A stretch of DNA of 41,228 nt from NCBI GenBank assembly GCA_029225165.1, contig JAQXVY010000001.1, positions 1 to 41,228 of the forward strand. The letters run 5' to 3'. The position numbers and the translations under genes are program-made. The notes under the pieces are model-generated. The model was not told where the DNA came from, ran no database searches, and saw only the letters and a program-made list of their open reading frames with translations. Positions 33,654 to 41,228 of the stretch are shown one piece after another. The stretch's first letter is position 1, and the number at the start of each line of letters is the position of its first letter. The stretch is from Oscillospiraceae bacterium. Its GTDB lineage: Bacteria; Bacillota; Clostridia; Oscillospirales; Acutalibacteraceae.

Positions 33654-33726
33654 AATAGCGTATTTTTGTGTTTATGTTATTAACATGGGCACAATATGTA
33701 TGTATAATAGGTAGGAGGAATAAAAA

Positions 33727-34437
33727 ATGGAAAGAAAAGAACAGCTATATGAGGGCAAGGCAAAAAAGGTTTTTGCTACTGACGACCCGGATTTGTGTAT
33801 TGTATCATATAAGGATGACGCAACTGCTTTCAACGGTAAGAAAAAGGGTACTATTGTAGGCAAGGGTGTTGTTAACAACAGAATGAGCAACTTTATGTTC
33901 AAGATGCTTGAAGAAAACGGTGTTAACACTCACTTTGTTGAAGAAATTAATGACAGAGATACTGTTGTTAAAAAGGTTGATATTGTACCTCTTGAAGTAA
34001 TTGTAAGAAACAGAGCAGCAGGTTCTTTTTCTAAAAAGTACGGTGTACCTGAGGGTTCCGACCTTGCTTCTCCTATTTTGGAATTTGACTACAAGTGCGA
34101 TCCACTTGACGACCCACTTGTAAATAACTATCATATTCTTGCTCTTGGCCTTGCAACACAGGAAGAGATTGACAAGATTTCTGAAATGACCTTAAAGATT
34201 AATCAGCTTATGATTGACTTCTTCAAGGAATGTAATGTTGAGCTTGTTGACTTTAAGCTTGAATTCGGCCGTTTCCACGGTGATATTGTCCTTGCTGACG
34301 AGATTTCTCCTGACACATGTCGTTTCTGGGATTTAGATACCCACGAAAAGCTTGATAAGGATCGTTTCCGTCGTGATATGGGCGGTGTAGAAGAGGCTTA
34401 TGCCGAGATGATGAAGAGAATCGGTCTTGCCGAGTAA
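33727..34437 (+). CDS. purC: SAICAR synthetase (phosphoribosylaminoimidazole-succinocarboxamide synthase)
   Basis: Joins aspartate to CAIR in purine synthesis. 236 residues with YEGKAKKVFAT near the N-terminus, the GKGVVNNRMSNFMF segment, VRNRAAGSFSKKYGV, DFKLEFGRFHGDIVLADEISPDT (in part: DFKLEFGRFHGDIVLADE), and DKDRFRRDMGG at the end. AGGAGG precedes the ATG by 8 bases. It heads the cluster purC-purF-purB-purA-guaA. No guanine riboswitch or clear PurR box is present upstream. Confidence 0.97.
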   Translation: MERKEQLYEGKAKKVFATDDPDLCIVSYKDDATAFNGKKKGTIVGKGVVNNRMSNFMFKMLEENGVNTHFVEEINDRDTVVKKVDIVPLEVIVRNRAAGSFSKKYGVPEGSDLASPILEFDYKCDPLDDPLVNNYHILALGLATQEEIDKISEMTLKINQLMIDFFKECNVELVDFKLEFGRFHGDIVLADEISPDTCRFWDLDTHEKLDKDRFRRDMGGVEEAYAEMMKRIGLAE

Positions 34438-34460
34438 ATAAATTTTGGATGGTGACATCG

Positions 34461-35918
34461 TTGAATTTTAATTTTGATAACTTTTCTAAGGAAGGACTCC
34501 ACGAAGAATGTGGTGTCTTTGGAATTTACGGAAATGACGCTATAAAGCCTGCATATGCTTGTTACAACGGTCTTCTTGCTCTGCAACATCGTGGGCAGGA
34601 GAGCTGTGGCATAGCTGTAAGCGATTGTGGCGTTATCGACTACCACAAAGATATGGGATTAGTTACCGAGGTTTTCAACAACAAAATTCTTGATAAACTT
34701 GACGGACAAATTGCTGTTGGGCATGTCCGTTATTCAACAGCAGGCGGCTCTGTGCGTGAAAACTCACAGCCGCTTGTTATGCGTTATAAAAAGGGTACTC
34801 TTTCCATTGCTCACAACGGGAATTTGACAAATGCCGCTGAAATTAAGCGTAGTTTGGAGCGCAGAGGTGCTATTTTTCAAACCACTATTGACTCCGAGGC
34901 AATAGCCTATGTTATCGCAAGGGAAAGAAGAAAGGTTCATTCCGTTGAGGAAGCTGTAAGAAATGCAATGAACACCATTGAGGGTGCATATTGTCTGCTT
35001 GTTATGAGTCCTCAAAAGCTTATTGCCGCCCGTGACCCAAACGGATTCAGACCTCTTTGCATTGGTAAGGTGGGCAATTCATATTGCTTTGCAAGTGAAT
35101 CCTGTGCTTTGGATGCCTGCGGAGCCGAATTTATCAGGGATGTTGAGCCGGGAGAAATTGTTATTGTAAACCAAGACGGAATACAAAGTGACAGAACACA
35201 CTGCAAAAAGAAAAAGTCAATTTGTATTTTTGAATATATCTATTTTGCAAGAAGTGACAGCAACATTGACGGCGTTTCTGTTTACGAATCCCGTAAGGAA
35301 GCCGGCAGAATTTTGGCAAGATGCCATCCGGTGGATGCTGACCTTGTTATCGGTGTTCCCGAGTCGGGAATTGACGCCGCAATAGGATACAGCGAGGAGT
35401 CAGGTATTCCTTACGAAAAGGGAATTGTTAAGAATAATTATATTGGCAGAACCTTCATTAAGCCAACTCAAGGCGAAAGAATGAAGAGCGTTAAAATTAA
35501 GCTTAACCCATTAAGCTCAATCAAGGGCAAAAGGGTTGTTGTTATTGATGACTCCGTTGTTAGAGGAACTACCGTTGACAGAATTGTTACCATGCTGAGG
35601 GAAGCAGGAGCAAAGGAAGTCCATATGAGGATTTCTTCTCCTCCGTTTATGTGGCCTTGCTACTATGGAACAGATATTCCTTCAAGGGGTGAGCTTATTG
35701 CCTGTAATCACTCTATTGAGGAAATCAGACAGATTAGCGGAGCAGATTCCTTTGGATATCTTCCTGTTGAACACCTTAAGGAACTGACTTTCTCCGATGA
35801 AATTAATTTCTGTGAAGGATGCTTTACAGGTAATTATCCCGCAAACATTACCCAAGAACACCTTGAGGGTAAAGAGCGTGGCGGTATGAATTTTAAGAAA
35901 TCAAAAATAAAGGGGTAG
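34461..35918 (+). CDS. purF: Amidophosphoribosyltransferase, Fe-S type
   Basis: First committed enzyme of purine synthesis, adding ammonia from glutamine to PRPP. I choose TTG 34461, placed 5 bases after GGATGGTGA; the in-frame ATG 34449 lies within that SD. The nucleophile is the Cys in HEECGVFGIYG after a short propeptide, as in Bacillus. The PRPP motif RVVVIDDSVVRGTT is near residue 355. Cysteines in SICIFEY, IACNHS and CEGC near the end match the [4Fe-4S] form of the Firmicutes enzyme. About 485 residues. It lies 23 bases after purC. Confidence 0.96.
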   Translation: MNFNFDNFSKEGLHEECGVFGIYGNDAIKPAYACYNGLLALQHRGQESCGIAVSDCGVIDYHKDMGLVTEVFNNKILDKLDGQIAVGHVRYSTAGGSVRENSQPLVMRYKKGTLSIAHNGNLTNAAEIKRSLERRGAIFQTTIDSEAIAYVIARERRKVHSVEEAVRNAMNTIEGAYCLLVMSPQKLIAARDPNGFRPLCIGKVGNSYCFASESCALDACGAEFIRDVEPGEIVIVNQDGIQSDRTHCKKKKSICIFEYIYFARSDSNIDGVSVYESRKEAGRILARCHPVDADLVIGVPESGIDAAIGYSEESGIPYEKGIVKNNYIGRTFIKPTQGERMKSVKIKLNPLSSIKGKRVVVIDDSVVRGTTVDRIVTMLREAGAKEVHMRISSPPFMWPCYYGTDIPSRGELIACNHSIEEIRQISGADSFGYLPVEHLKELTFSDEINFCEGCFTGNYPANITQEHLEGKERGGMNFKKSKIKG

Positions 35919-35922
35919 AACA

Positions 35923-37356
35923 ATGAGTAAGGATTGTTACGAATCACCGTTATCTTCAAGATATGCAAGTAAAGAAATGAAATATATTTTCAGCCCGGAT
36001 ATGAAGTTCCGAACATGGCGTAAGCTGTGGATTGCACTTGCCGAAAGTGAAATGGAGCTTGGTCTTCCTGTTACACAGGAGCAGATTGACGAGCTGAAAG
36101 CACACGCAGACGACATTAATTATGAAGTGGCTGAGGAGAGGGAAAAGCTTGTTCGTCACGATGTTATGAGCCATGTTTATGCCTACGGTCAGCAGTGTCC
36201 AAAGGCAAAGGGTATTATTCACCTTGGCGCAACATCCTGTTATGTTGGCGACAACACAGATGTTATTATTATGACAGAGGGACTTAAGCTTGTTAGGAAT
36301 AAGCTTGTTACAGTTATTCGTGAGCTTTCTGTCTTTGCAGATAAGTACAAGAATCTTCCAACCCTTGCATTTACACATTTCCAGCCTGCTCAGCCTACTA
36401 CTGTGGGCAAAAGGGCAACACTTTGGATTCAAGAGCTGCTTATGGATTTAGAGGATGTTGAATATCAGCTTAGCAAAGCCAAACTTCTTGGCTGTAAGGG
36501 TACAACAGGTACTCAGGCAAGCTTCCTTGAGCTTTTTGAGGGCGACCACGAAAAGTGTAAGGAAATCGACAAAAAAATTGCAAAGAAGATGGGTTATGAC
36601 TCCTGTTTTGCAGTTTCAGGTCAAACATATTCCAGAAAGCTGGATACACAGGTTCTCAATGTTCTTTCCGGAATTGCACAAAGTGCCGCAAAATTCTCTA
36701 ACGATATAAGACTTTTACAGCATCTTAAGGAAATCGAAGAGCCTTTTGAAAAGAATCAAATCGGCTCCTCTGCTATGGCTTACAAGAGAAATCCGATGCG
36801 TTCCGAAAGAATCGGTTCTCTTTCAAGATATGTTATGGTTGATGTTCTCAACGGTGCTTTCACAACTGCTACACAGTGGTTTGAAAGAACACTTGACGAC
36901 TCTGCAAACAAGCGTCTTAGTGTTCCTGAGGCTTTCTTGGCTATTGACGGAATTCTTAACCTTTACGCAAATGTTGCTGACGGTCTTGTGGTTTATCCAA
37001 AGGTTATTGAACAAAGACTCAGAAAAGAACTGCCATTTATGGCAACTGAAAATATTATGATGGACGCTGTTAAGCGTGGGGGAGACCGTCAGGAGCTTCA
37101 CGAAAAAATTAGAACTCATTCTATGGCTGCATCTCGTGTAGTCAAGGAAGAGGGAGGAGAAAATGACCTTCTTGAAAGAATTGCAAACGATCCTTCTTTC
37201 GGTGTTACACTTGACGAGCTTGAGGCAATTCTCGACCCTGCAAAATATGTAGGTCGTGCTCCTGAACAGACAACTGATTTTATCAAAGAGGTTGTAGAAC
37301 CTGCCATTGCTCCTTATAACGATATTCAGGACGAAAAGGCAGAAATTACGGTATAA
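35923..37356 (+). CDS. purB: Adenylosuccinate lyase
   Basis: Acts twice in purine synthesis, splitting fumarate from SAICAR and from adenylosuccinate. 477 residues, the longer form of the family. The signature SSAMAYKRNPMRSERI (about 285) with the flexible-loop Ser, the LGATSCYVGDNTD block with its catalytic-region residues, and TFTHFQPAQPTTVGKR are present. Start four bases after the purF stop, with AGGGG at a normal distance. Together with purC (SAICAR synthesis) and purA it covers both succinyl steps. Confidence 0.97.
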   Translation: MSKDCYESPLSSRYASKEMKYIFSPDMKFRTWRKLWIALAESEMELGLPVTQEQIDELKAHADDINYEVAEEREKLVRHDVMSHVYAYGQQCPKAKGIIHLGATSCYVGDNTDVIIMTEGLKLVRNKLVTVIRELSVFADKYKNLPTLAFTHFQPAQPTTVGKRATLWIQELLMDLEDVEYQLSKAKLLGCKGTTGTQASFLELFEGDHEKCKEIDKKIAKKMGYDSCFAVSGQTYSRKLDTQVLNVLSGIAQSAAKFSNDIRLLQHLKEIEEPFEKNQIGSSAMAYKRNPMRSERIGSLSRYVMVDVLNGAFTTATQWFERTLDDSANKRLSVPEAFLAIDGILNLYANVADGLVVYPKVIEQRLRKELPFMATENIMMDAVKRGGDRQELHEKIRTHSMAASRVVKEEGGENDLLERIANDPSFGVTLDELEAILDPAKYVGRAPEQTTDFIKEVVEPAIAPYNDIQDEKAEITV

Positions 37357-37404
37357 CTTTATGGTATAACTTGTGAATAAACATTTTGAAAGGATGTTAC
37401 ATAA

Positions 37405-38685
37405 ATGGTTAAAGCTATTGTAGGCGCAAACTGGGGAGATGAAGGAAAGGGTAAAATTACAGATGTTCTTGCACAGAACAGCGATGTAGTTATCCGTTTT
37501 CAGGGTGGAGCTAATGCAGGTCACACCATAGTAAACGATTATGGAAAATTTGCTCTTCATCAGCTTCCATCAGGCGTTTTTAACAGCAATGTTACAAATG
37601 TAATTGGCAACGGTGTTGCATTTTCAGTTGAAAACTTTGTAAAGGAAATGAAAGAACTTAAGGACAGGGGCGTTCCCGAACCAAAGATTTTGATTTCCGA
37701 CAGAGCACAGATTGTTATGCCATATCATGTTGCTTTTGATTGCTATGAGGAAGAAAGACTTGGCAAAAACTCCTTTGGCTCAACAAAGAGTGGTATTGCT
37801 CCTTTCTACTCAGATAAATACAGCAAAATCGGTTTTCAGATAAACGAGCTTTACGATGATATTGATTATCTTAAGGAAAAGATAGCAAGAACTCTTGAAG
37901 TGAAGAATGCAACACTTAAAAATCTTTACAACAAAGAGCCTATCACTGTTGAAGAAGTTTTTGATAAGCTTATGGAATACAGAGATGCTCTTGCTCCATA
38001 TGTTGCAGATACATTTACATTCCTACACGACGCTTGCAAAGAGGGTAAAAATATCCTCCTTGAAGGTCAGCTTGGCTCACTTAAGGATACCGACTTTGGT
38101 ATTTACCCAATGGTTACCTCCAGTAACACTATTGCAGGTTACGGTGCTGTTGGCGCAGGCGGTATTCCTCCATACGAGATTAAGGACATTGTCACAGTTG
38201 TTAAGGCATATTCAAGTGCAGTTGGCGCTGGTGAATTCGTTTCGGAAATATTTGGTGACGAGGCAGACGAGCTCCGTAAAAGAGGCGGAGATGGCGGTGA
38301 ATTTGGTGCAACAACAGGCAGACCAAGAAGAATGGGTTGGCTTGACCTTGTTGCTACCCGCTACGGTTGTCGTGTTCAGGGTGCAACACAAATCGCCTTT
38401 ACAGTTCTTGATGTTCTTGGATATTTAGACGAAATTCCTGTATGCGTTGGTTATGAGCTTGACGGCGAGGTTATCGACTACTTCCCATCAACAACCAAGC
38501 TAAAGAGATGCAAGCCTATCCTTAAAAAGCTAAAGGGCTGGAAATGCGACATTGGCGGTATCAAGAAGTATGAGGATCTTCCTGAAAACTGCCGTAAATA
38601 TATTGAATTTGCAGAAGAGGAGATAGGCGTTCCTATCACTATCGTTTCTAACGGTCCTGCAAGAGATGATATTATTTACAGATAA
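37405..38685 (+). CDS. purA: Adenylosuccinate synthetase
   Basis: Makes adenylosuccinate from IMP, aspartate and GTP. 426 residues. The P-loop-like GANWGDEGKGKITD is at 7-20 (usual GAQWGDEGKGK; Gln is Asn here), with GGANAGHT, GVPITIVSNGPAR at the end and the TTGRPRRMGWLD block. The SD is AAAGGATG. A 13-bp-spaced duplication of GGTATAACTT lies just before it at the end of purB. Confidence 0.96.
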   Translation: MVKAIVGANWGDEGKGKITDVLAQNSDVVIRFQGGANAGHTIVNDYGKFALHQLPSGVFNSNVTNVIGNGVAFSVENFVKEMKELKDRGVPEPKILISDRAQIVMPYHVAFDCYEEERLGKNSFGSTKSGIAPFYSDKYSKIGFQINELYDDIDYLKEKIARTLEVKNATLKNLYNKEPITVEEVFDKLMEYRDALAPYVADTFTFLHDACKEGKNILLEGQLGSLKDTDFGIYPMVTSSNTIAGYGAVGAGGIPPYEIKDIVTVVKAYSSAVGAGEFVSEIFGDEADELRKRGGDGGEFGATTGRPRRMGWLDLVATRYGCRVQGATQIAFTVLDVLGYLDEIPVCVGYELDGEVIDYFPSTTKLKRCKPILKKLKGWKCDIGGIKKYEDLPENCRKYIEFAEEEIGVPITIVSNGPARDDIIYR

Positions 38686-38700
38686 TTTTCGAGGTGAAAT

Positions 38701-40245
38701 ATGGTCAATATTAATGAAAAAATACTTGTTCTTGACTTTGGCGGACAGTACAATCAGCTAATCGCAAGGCGTGTTCGTGATCATAATGTATATGCAGAGA
38801 TTAAGCAATATACCGTAGATATTGAGGAAATTAAGAAAGAAAATTACAAGGGAATCATATTTACAGGCGGTCCTAACTCTGTTTATGATATGAGTTCACC
38901 TCATTACAGCAAGGAAATTCTTGACCTTGGTATTCCTGTTTTAGGTATTTGCTACGGCTGTCAGCTAATCACATATATGTGTGACGGTAAAGTAGAAAAT
39001 GCCGAAAAAAGTGAATACGGCAAAATAAAAATCAATGTAAAAAAGCCTGAAAGCAAGCTGTTTAAGGATGTTCCAACAGAAAATATTGTTTGGATGAGCC
39101 ATACCGATTACATCAGCGAAGCACCAAAGGGCTTTGAAGTTACAGCATTTTCCGACGACTGCCCTTGTGCAGCAATGGAAAATGTTGAGAAAAACATTTA
39201 CGCAGTACAGTTCCACCCCGAGGTTACTCATTCACAGTACGGTAAAACCATTCTTAAAAACTTCCTCTATGATGTATGCCGCTGTACAGGTGAATGGCAG
39301 ATGGACAGTTTTATTGAAGATACTGTGAAGAGCCTAAGAGAGATTATCGGTGACAAAAAGGTTGTTTTAGGTCTTTCAGGCGGAGTTGACAGCTCTGTTG
39401 CAGCCGCCCTCCTAAGTAAGGCTGTTGGCAATCAACTGACCTGTGTATTTGTCGACCAAGGTCTGATGCGTAAGAATGAGGGTGACTTTGTAGAAGAAAC
39501 TTTTACAAAGCTGTTTGATATGAAATTCGTCCGTGTTAATTGCGGAGAAGAGTTTATTTCAAAGCTAAAGGGCATTGTAGACCCTGAACAAAAGCGTAAA
39601 ATAATCGGAAGTGAATTTTACAAGGTATTTTGGGCAAAGATTAAAGAAGAAGCCGAGGGCGGATTCTTTGCACAAGGCACAATTTACCCTGACTGTATCG
39701 AAAGCGGTAAGGGAAATGCCGACACCATTAAAACACATCACAACAAGGTAAAAATGCCTGACGACATTAAGTTTGACGGTGTTATCGAGCCTCTTAACGA
39801 GTTATTTAAGGACGAAGTTCGTGTTGTTGGCGAAAAGTTAGGTATTCCAAAGGAGCTTGTATGGCGCCAGCCATTCCCGGGCCCCGGACTTGGAGTAAGA
39901 ATTATCGGCGAAATCACAGAAGAAAAAATTAAGGTTTTGCAGGAAGCAGACTTTGTATTCCGTGATGAAATCAAAAAGAGTGGAATTTCCGGTGATTTAA
40001 GCCAGTTCTTCTGCGTTCTGCCAAATGTAAGAACAGTAGGTGTAATGGGCGACCACAGAACCTACGACCACCTAATCGCCATTAGAGCAGTCACAACAGA
40101 CGACTTTATGACAGCCGACTTTGCAAGAATACCATACGACATCCTCGCAAGAGTATCCAACAGAATAGTAAACGAAGTCCAGCACGTCAACAGAGTAGTC
40201 TACGACATAACCTCAAAACCCCCCGGAACAATCGAGTGGGAATGA
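38701..40245 (+). CDS. guaA: GMP synthase (glutamine-hydrolysing)
   Basis: Aminates XMP to GMP. 514 residues: class I glutamine amidotransferase domain (nucleophile in GICYGCQLI, His/Glu in QFHPEVTH), then the PP-loop ATP pyrophosphatase domain with [16 protein letters not shown] near 223 and the C-terminal dimerisation domain ending KPPGTIEWE. The 3' end of guaA is a known island integration site. From about 40021 to the stop the codon choice changes: no GTT among ten Val, GAC for all seven Asp, AGA for all seven Arg, while upstream GTT, GAT and CGT are common. The protein stays intact and normal. guaA ends the purine cluster. Confidence 0.97.
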   Translation: MVNINEKILVLDFGGQYNQLIARRVRDHNVYAEIKQYTVDIEEIKKENYKGIIFTGGPNSVYDMSSPHYSKEILDLGIPVLGICYGCQLITYMCDGKVENAEKSEYGKIKINVKKPESKLFKDVPTENIVWMSHTDYISEAPKGFEVTAFSDDCPCAAMENVEKNIYAVQFHPEVTHSQYGKTILKNFLYDVCRCTGEWQMDSFIEDTVKSLREIIGDKKVVLGLSGGVDSSVAAALLSKAVGNQLTCVFVDQGLMRKNEGDFVEETFTKLFDMKFVRVNCGEEFISKLKGIVDPEQKRKIIGSEFYKVFWAKIKEEAEGGFFAQGTIYPDCIESGKGNADTIKTHHNKVKMPDDIKFDGVIEPLNELFKDEVRVVGEKLGIPKELVWRQPFPGPGLGVRIIGEITEEKIKVLQEADFVFRDEIKKSGISGDLSQFFCVLPNVRTVGVMGDHRTYDHLIAIRAVTTDDFMTADFARIPYDILARVSNRIVNEVQHVNRVVYDITSKPPGTIEWE

Positions 40246-40257
40246 TTTCACACCCAC

Positions 40258-40283
40258 AAAAAAGCCCGTAAATAAAGGCTTTT
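40258..40283 (+). terminator. Weak terminator after guaA
   Basis: AAAAGCC (40260-40266) pairs with GGCTTTT (40277-40283) around ten bases; the T-run is within the stem. It is a modest fit. Confidence 0.5.
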
Positions 40284-40303
40284 CGCCGTTTGAAAACCCT
40301 CTG

Positions 40304-40322
40304 TGGCAACAAAATGGCAACA
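40304..40322. repeat. 11-bp-spaced direct repeat TGGCAACA
   Basis: TGGCAACA occurs at 40304-40311 and again at 40315-40322, one helical turn apart, about 60 bases past the guaA stop. Such spaced repeats resemble protein-binding sites, for example arm sites of tyrosine recombinases; that role is inference. Confidence 0.5.
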
Positions 40323-40344
40323 TTATTTGAATTATTGTAAAAGT

Positions 40345-40386
40345 AAAGAGCTATCAGATTTTTTGAAAGTCTGATAGCTCTTTTTT
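40345..40386. terminator. Strong terminator at the island edge
   Basis: Perfect 14-bp stem AAAGAGCTATCAGA (40345-40358) with TCTGATAGCTCTTT (40370-40383), 11-base loop, followed by T-rich sequence on the plus strand. It also sits just past the stop of the minus-strand gene, so it can terminate both. Confidence 0.88.
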
Positions 40387-40389
40387 GTT

Positions 40390-40890
40390 TTATGCACACA
40401 AATGATATAACATACCCTTGAATGTCAGCTTAAATTTATAATTGCCGGTTATTAAATGACCATTTTTCCCACTTTCATATATATCAAATGTAATTATTGT
40501 ATAGTCACTTCGTTTGATTTCGATTTGTGTAGTTGGAAAAATTTCGCCCAAGTCGCAACGAACAAACAACTTAGCTCTGTTTAAGTTGTCGAACGAATTA
40601 ACCAAATCTCTTGAAATGATTTTATTCATACCGCTATCATAATTAAGCTTGTATATCTTTATGGTTTCTATTCCAAAATTGGATTTTATTGTAAATTCAC
40701 AACCTTCGCTATCAACAATTAAAACATTATCTTCGTTTTCTATATCTACATTTGAGTCATATGGAATTACATCAAATTCTTCATAAAGAGTATAACGATT
40801 TTTATATACTACCCAAATTCTACCTGATAAATACAAAAGAAAAGTTAAACAGGTTACTATTGCAGATATATTAGAAATTGTTTCCCACAT
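40390..40890 (-). CDS. Hypothetical membrane-anchored protein
   Basis: Not recognised. 166 residues from ATG 40890, which follows AAAGGATGGTGA; a longer frame from 40923 has no SD. One membrane helix near the N-terminus (about residues 6-27, ISAIVTCLTFLLYLSGRIWV), then a soluble region of mixed beta character (VDIENEDNVLIVDSEGCEFTI, then IEIKRSDYTIITFDIYESG; each quoted in part). The likely topology is a short outside N-terminus with the rest inside, but this is uncertain. It is encoded 38 bases after an XRE-type regulator in the same orientation and ends at the terminator behind guaA, so both look like accessory cargo. Confidence 0.6.
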   Translation of the reverse strand: MWETISNISAIVTCLTFLLYLSGRIWVVYKNRYTLYEEFDVIPYDSNVDIENEDNVLIVDSEGCEFTIKSNFGIETIKIYKLNYDSGMNKIISRDLVNSFDNLNRAKLFVRCDLGEIFPTTQIEIKRSDYTIITFDIYESGKNGHLITGNYKFKLTFKGMLYHLCA

Positions 40891-40928
40891 AAAATCACCA
40901 TCCTTTTTATTGTAATATAGCATTTTTC

Positions 40929-41228
40929 TTATTTATGGATGTTACTTGGAGGATAGTTATAACGCCAATTATCGTATTCCTCTTTTGAAATTTCGCCGTT
41001 CTTCAGCTTTTCAGCCTGTTCTTTCCAAATGGTGAACATTTCGAACATAGTAATGTAATTTGAACCCATACCTTTATCCAAGCGCAAACAAATCTCACCG
41101 TCTAACTCTGTGATTTTAAGACCGTATAAATCTTCAAGGGTAAACAAGGTATGCATTAAGCCGTTATAGCTGTCGATATCAGGCACAGTTAAAGCGCTTG
41201 CGGATATACCGAATACTTCAGCAAGGTT
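40929..41228 (-). CDS. XRE-type transcriptional regulator, C-terminal part (partial)
   Basis: The frame is open to the window edge; its 5' part lies beyond. Visible sequence begins NLAEVFGISASALTVPDIDS, the end of an XRE/Cro helix-turn-helix domain (the LAEVFGISASAL helix), followed by about 85 residues of a linker and helical domain (HTLFTLEDLYGLKITELDGEICLRLDKG in part, then EISKEEYDNWRYNYP). Proteins with this ending are common in accessory elements of gut Firmicutes; that is from family memory. A start at GTG 41186 would drop the HTH and is unlikely. It precedes the membrane protein gene by about 38 bases, probably one transcript. Confidence 0.75.
   Translation of the reverse strand, partial: NLAEVFGISASALTVPDIDSYNGLMHTLFTLEDLYGLKITELDGEICLRLDKGMGSNYITMFEMFTIWKEQAEKLKNGEISKEEYDNWRYNYPPSNIHK

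Larger units (their letters stand above)
33387..33726. other. 340-bp intergenic region between tRNA-Leu and purC
   Basis: Very AT-rich. It holds two divergent promoters: for tRNA-Leu/pyrB (33402-33430, minus) and purC (33625-33653, plus). I see no gene, riboswitch or attenuator between them. A weak A/T hairpin near 33504-33532 (CCGGAAAAA/TTTTTCTGTCGG, imperfect) is the only structure. Confidence 0.7.

Noticed and set aside
33680..33708. Second purC promoter TTAACA-17-TATAAT
   Set aside because: Good match, but transcription would start within the SD; the upstream promoter is more plausible.
33480..33726. Purine riboswitch or PurR box before purC
   Set aside because: No three-way junction with the conserved loop bases of the guanine riboswitch is visible; one half-site (rc of TCGGATAT) resembles a PurR box but the other half does not match.
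36823..37560. 245-codon minus-strand open frame over purB and purA
   Set aside because: Lies antisense to two clear enzymes, has a biased Cys/Asn/Ser/Phe-rich composition typical of a shadow frame, and resembles no family.
37907..38428. 173-codon plus-strand frame inside purA
   Set aside because: Out-of-frame shadow; Leu/Gln/Ser-rich translation without motifs.
40187..40399. Minus-strand frame across the guaA end
   Set aside because: Crosses a terminator and overlaps guaA antisense; no SD or family resemblance.
1..41228. CRISPR arrays, transposases and rRNA genes
   Set aside because: I looked for regularly spaced repeats, IS-like open frames and conserved rRNA segments and saw none.

Overview
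The window is about 41 kb of low-GC DNA from a spore-forming member of the Clostridia. Gene content and order fit a gut Oscillospirales/Ruminococcus-like organism; that placement is my inference from family and synteny knowledge. The spore signal is a YunB homologue. The Firmicutes signals are the nadD-yqeK-rsfS, miaB-ylbF/ymcA-mutS-mutL-miaA and yggS-sepF-ylmH-divIVA-ileS blocks, an iron-sulfur PurF, sigma-A promoters with 17-bp spacers, and frequent UUG starts with strong Shine-Dalgarno (SD) sites. Almost everything is core housekeeping chromosome; only the last kilobase looks accessory.

Layout. (1) 1-5.1 kb: end of ftsY, then rdgB, yhbY, nadD, yqeK, rsfS and leuS, tightly packed or overlapping. 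(2) 5.1-8.8 kb: rpsU with its own promoter and terminator, aroQ, an M24 aminopeptidase, efp, an acidic Cys-rich zinc-ribbon protein and yunB. (3) 8.9-16.4 kb: miaB, a YlbF/YmcA-type protein with a Cys tail, mutS, mutL and miaA. (4) 16.4-23.2 kb: a HlyD-like membrane protein, yggS, sepF, ylmH, divIVA and ileS (cell division). (5) 23.2-26.5 kb: lspA, an rluD-like gene, rplS with a structured leader, and two tandem lepB genes (protein export). (6) 26.5-31.8 kb: rodA alone on the minus strand, then fhs, tsaE, tsaB, rpiB and upp. (7) 31.9-33.4 kb, minus strand: a small VbhA-type antitoxin without a visible Fic toxin, pyrB with a C-terminal PyrI-like zinc domain, and tRNA-Leu(CAA) directly upstream of pyrB. 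(8) 33.6-40.2 kb: the purine cluster purC-purF-purB-purA-guaA. (9) 40.25 kb to the end: two minus-strand accessory genes, a small membrane protein and the end of an XRE-type regulator, placed behind the 3' end of guaA.

The most interesting observations are not new protein families. A hairpin element with matching sequence lies in the same orientation directly before the SD of both aroQ and rodA, and in each case its 3' arm can also pair with the SD. RodA's first membrane helix is encoded upstream of the first ATG, with AUU as the best-placed start. PyrB is fused to only the zinc domain of PyrI, and pyrB appears to be transcribed from a tRNA-Leu promoter. A VbhA antitoxin has no visible partner. 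The last 75 codons of guaA use codons unlike the rest of the gene, as expected if an island inserted there and supplied a new 3' end. Several intrinsic terminators lie so close to the next start codon that no promoter fits between, which suggests operon-internal attenuation.

I found no CRISPR array, transposase gene, rRNA operon or T-box. No feature strongly indicates a wholly new multi-gene system; the paired leader hairpin is the best candidate for something undescribed.
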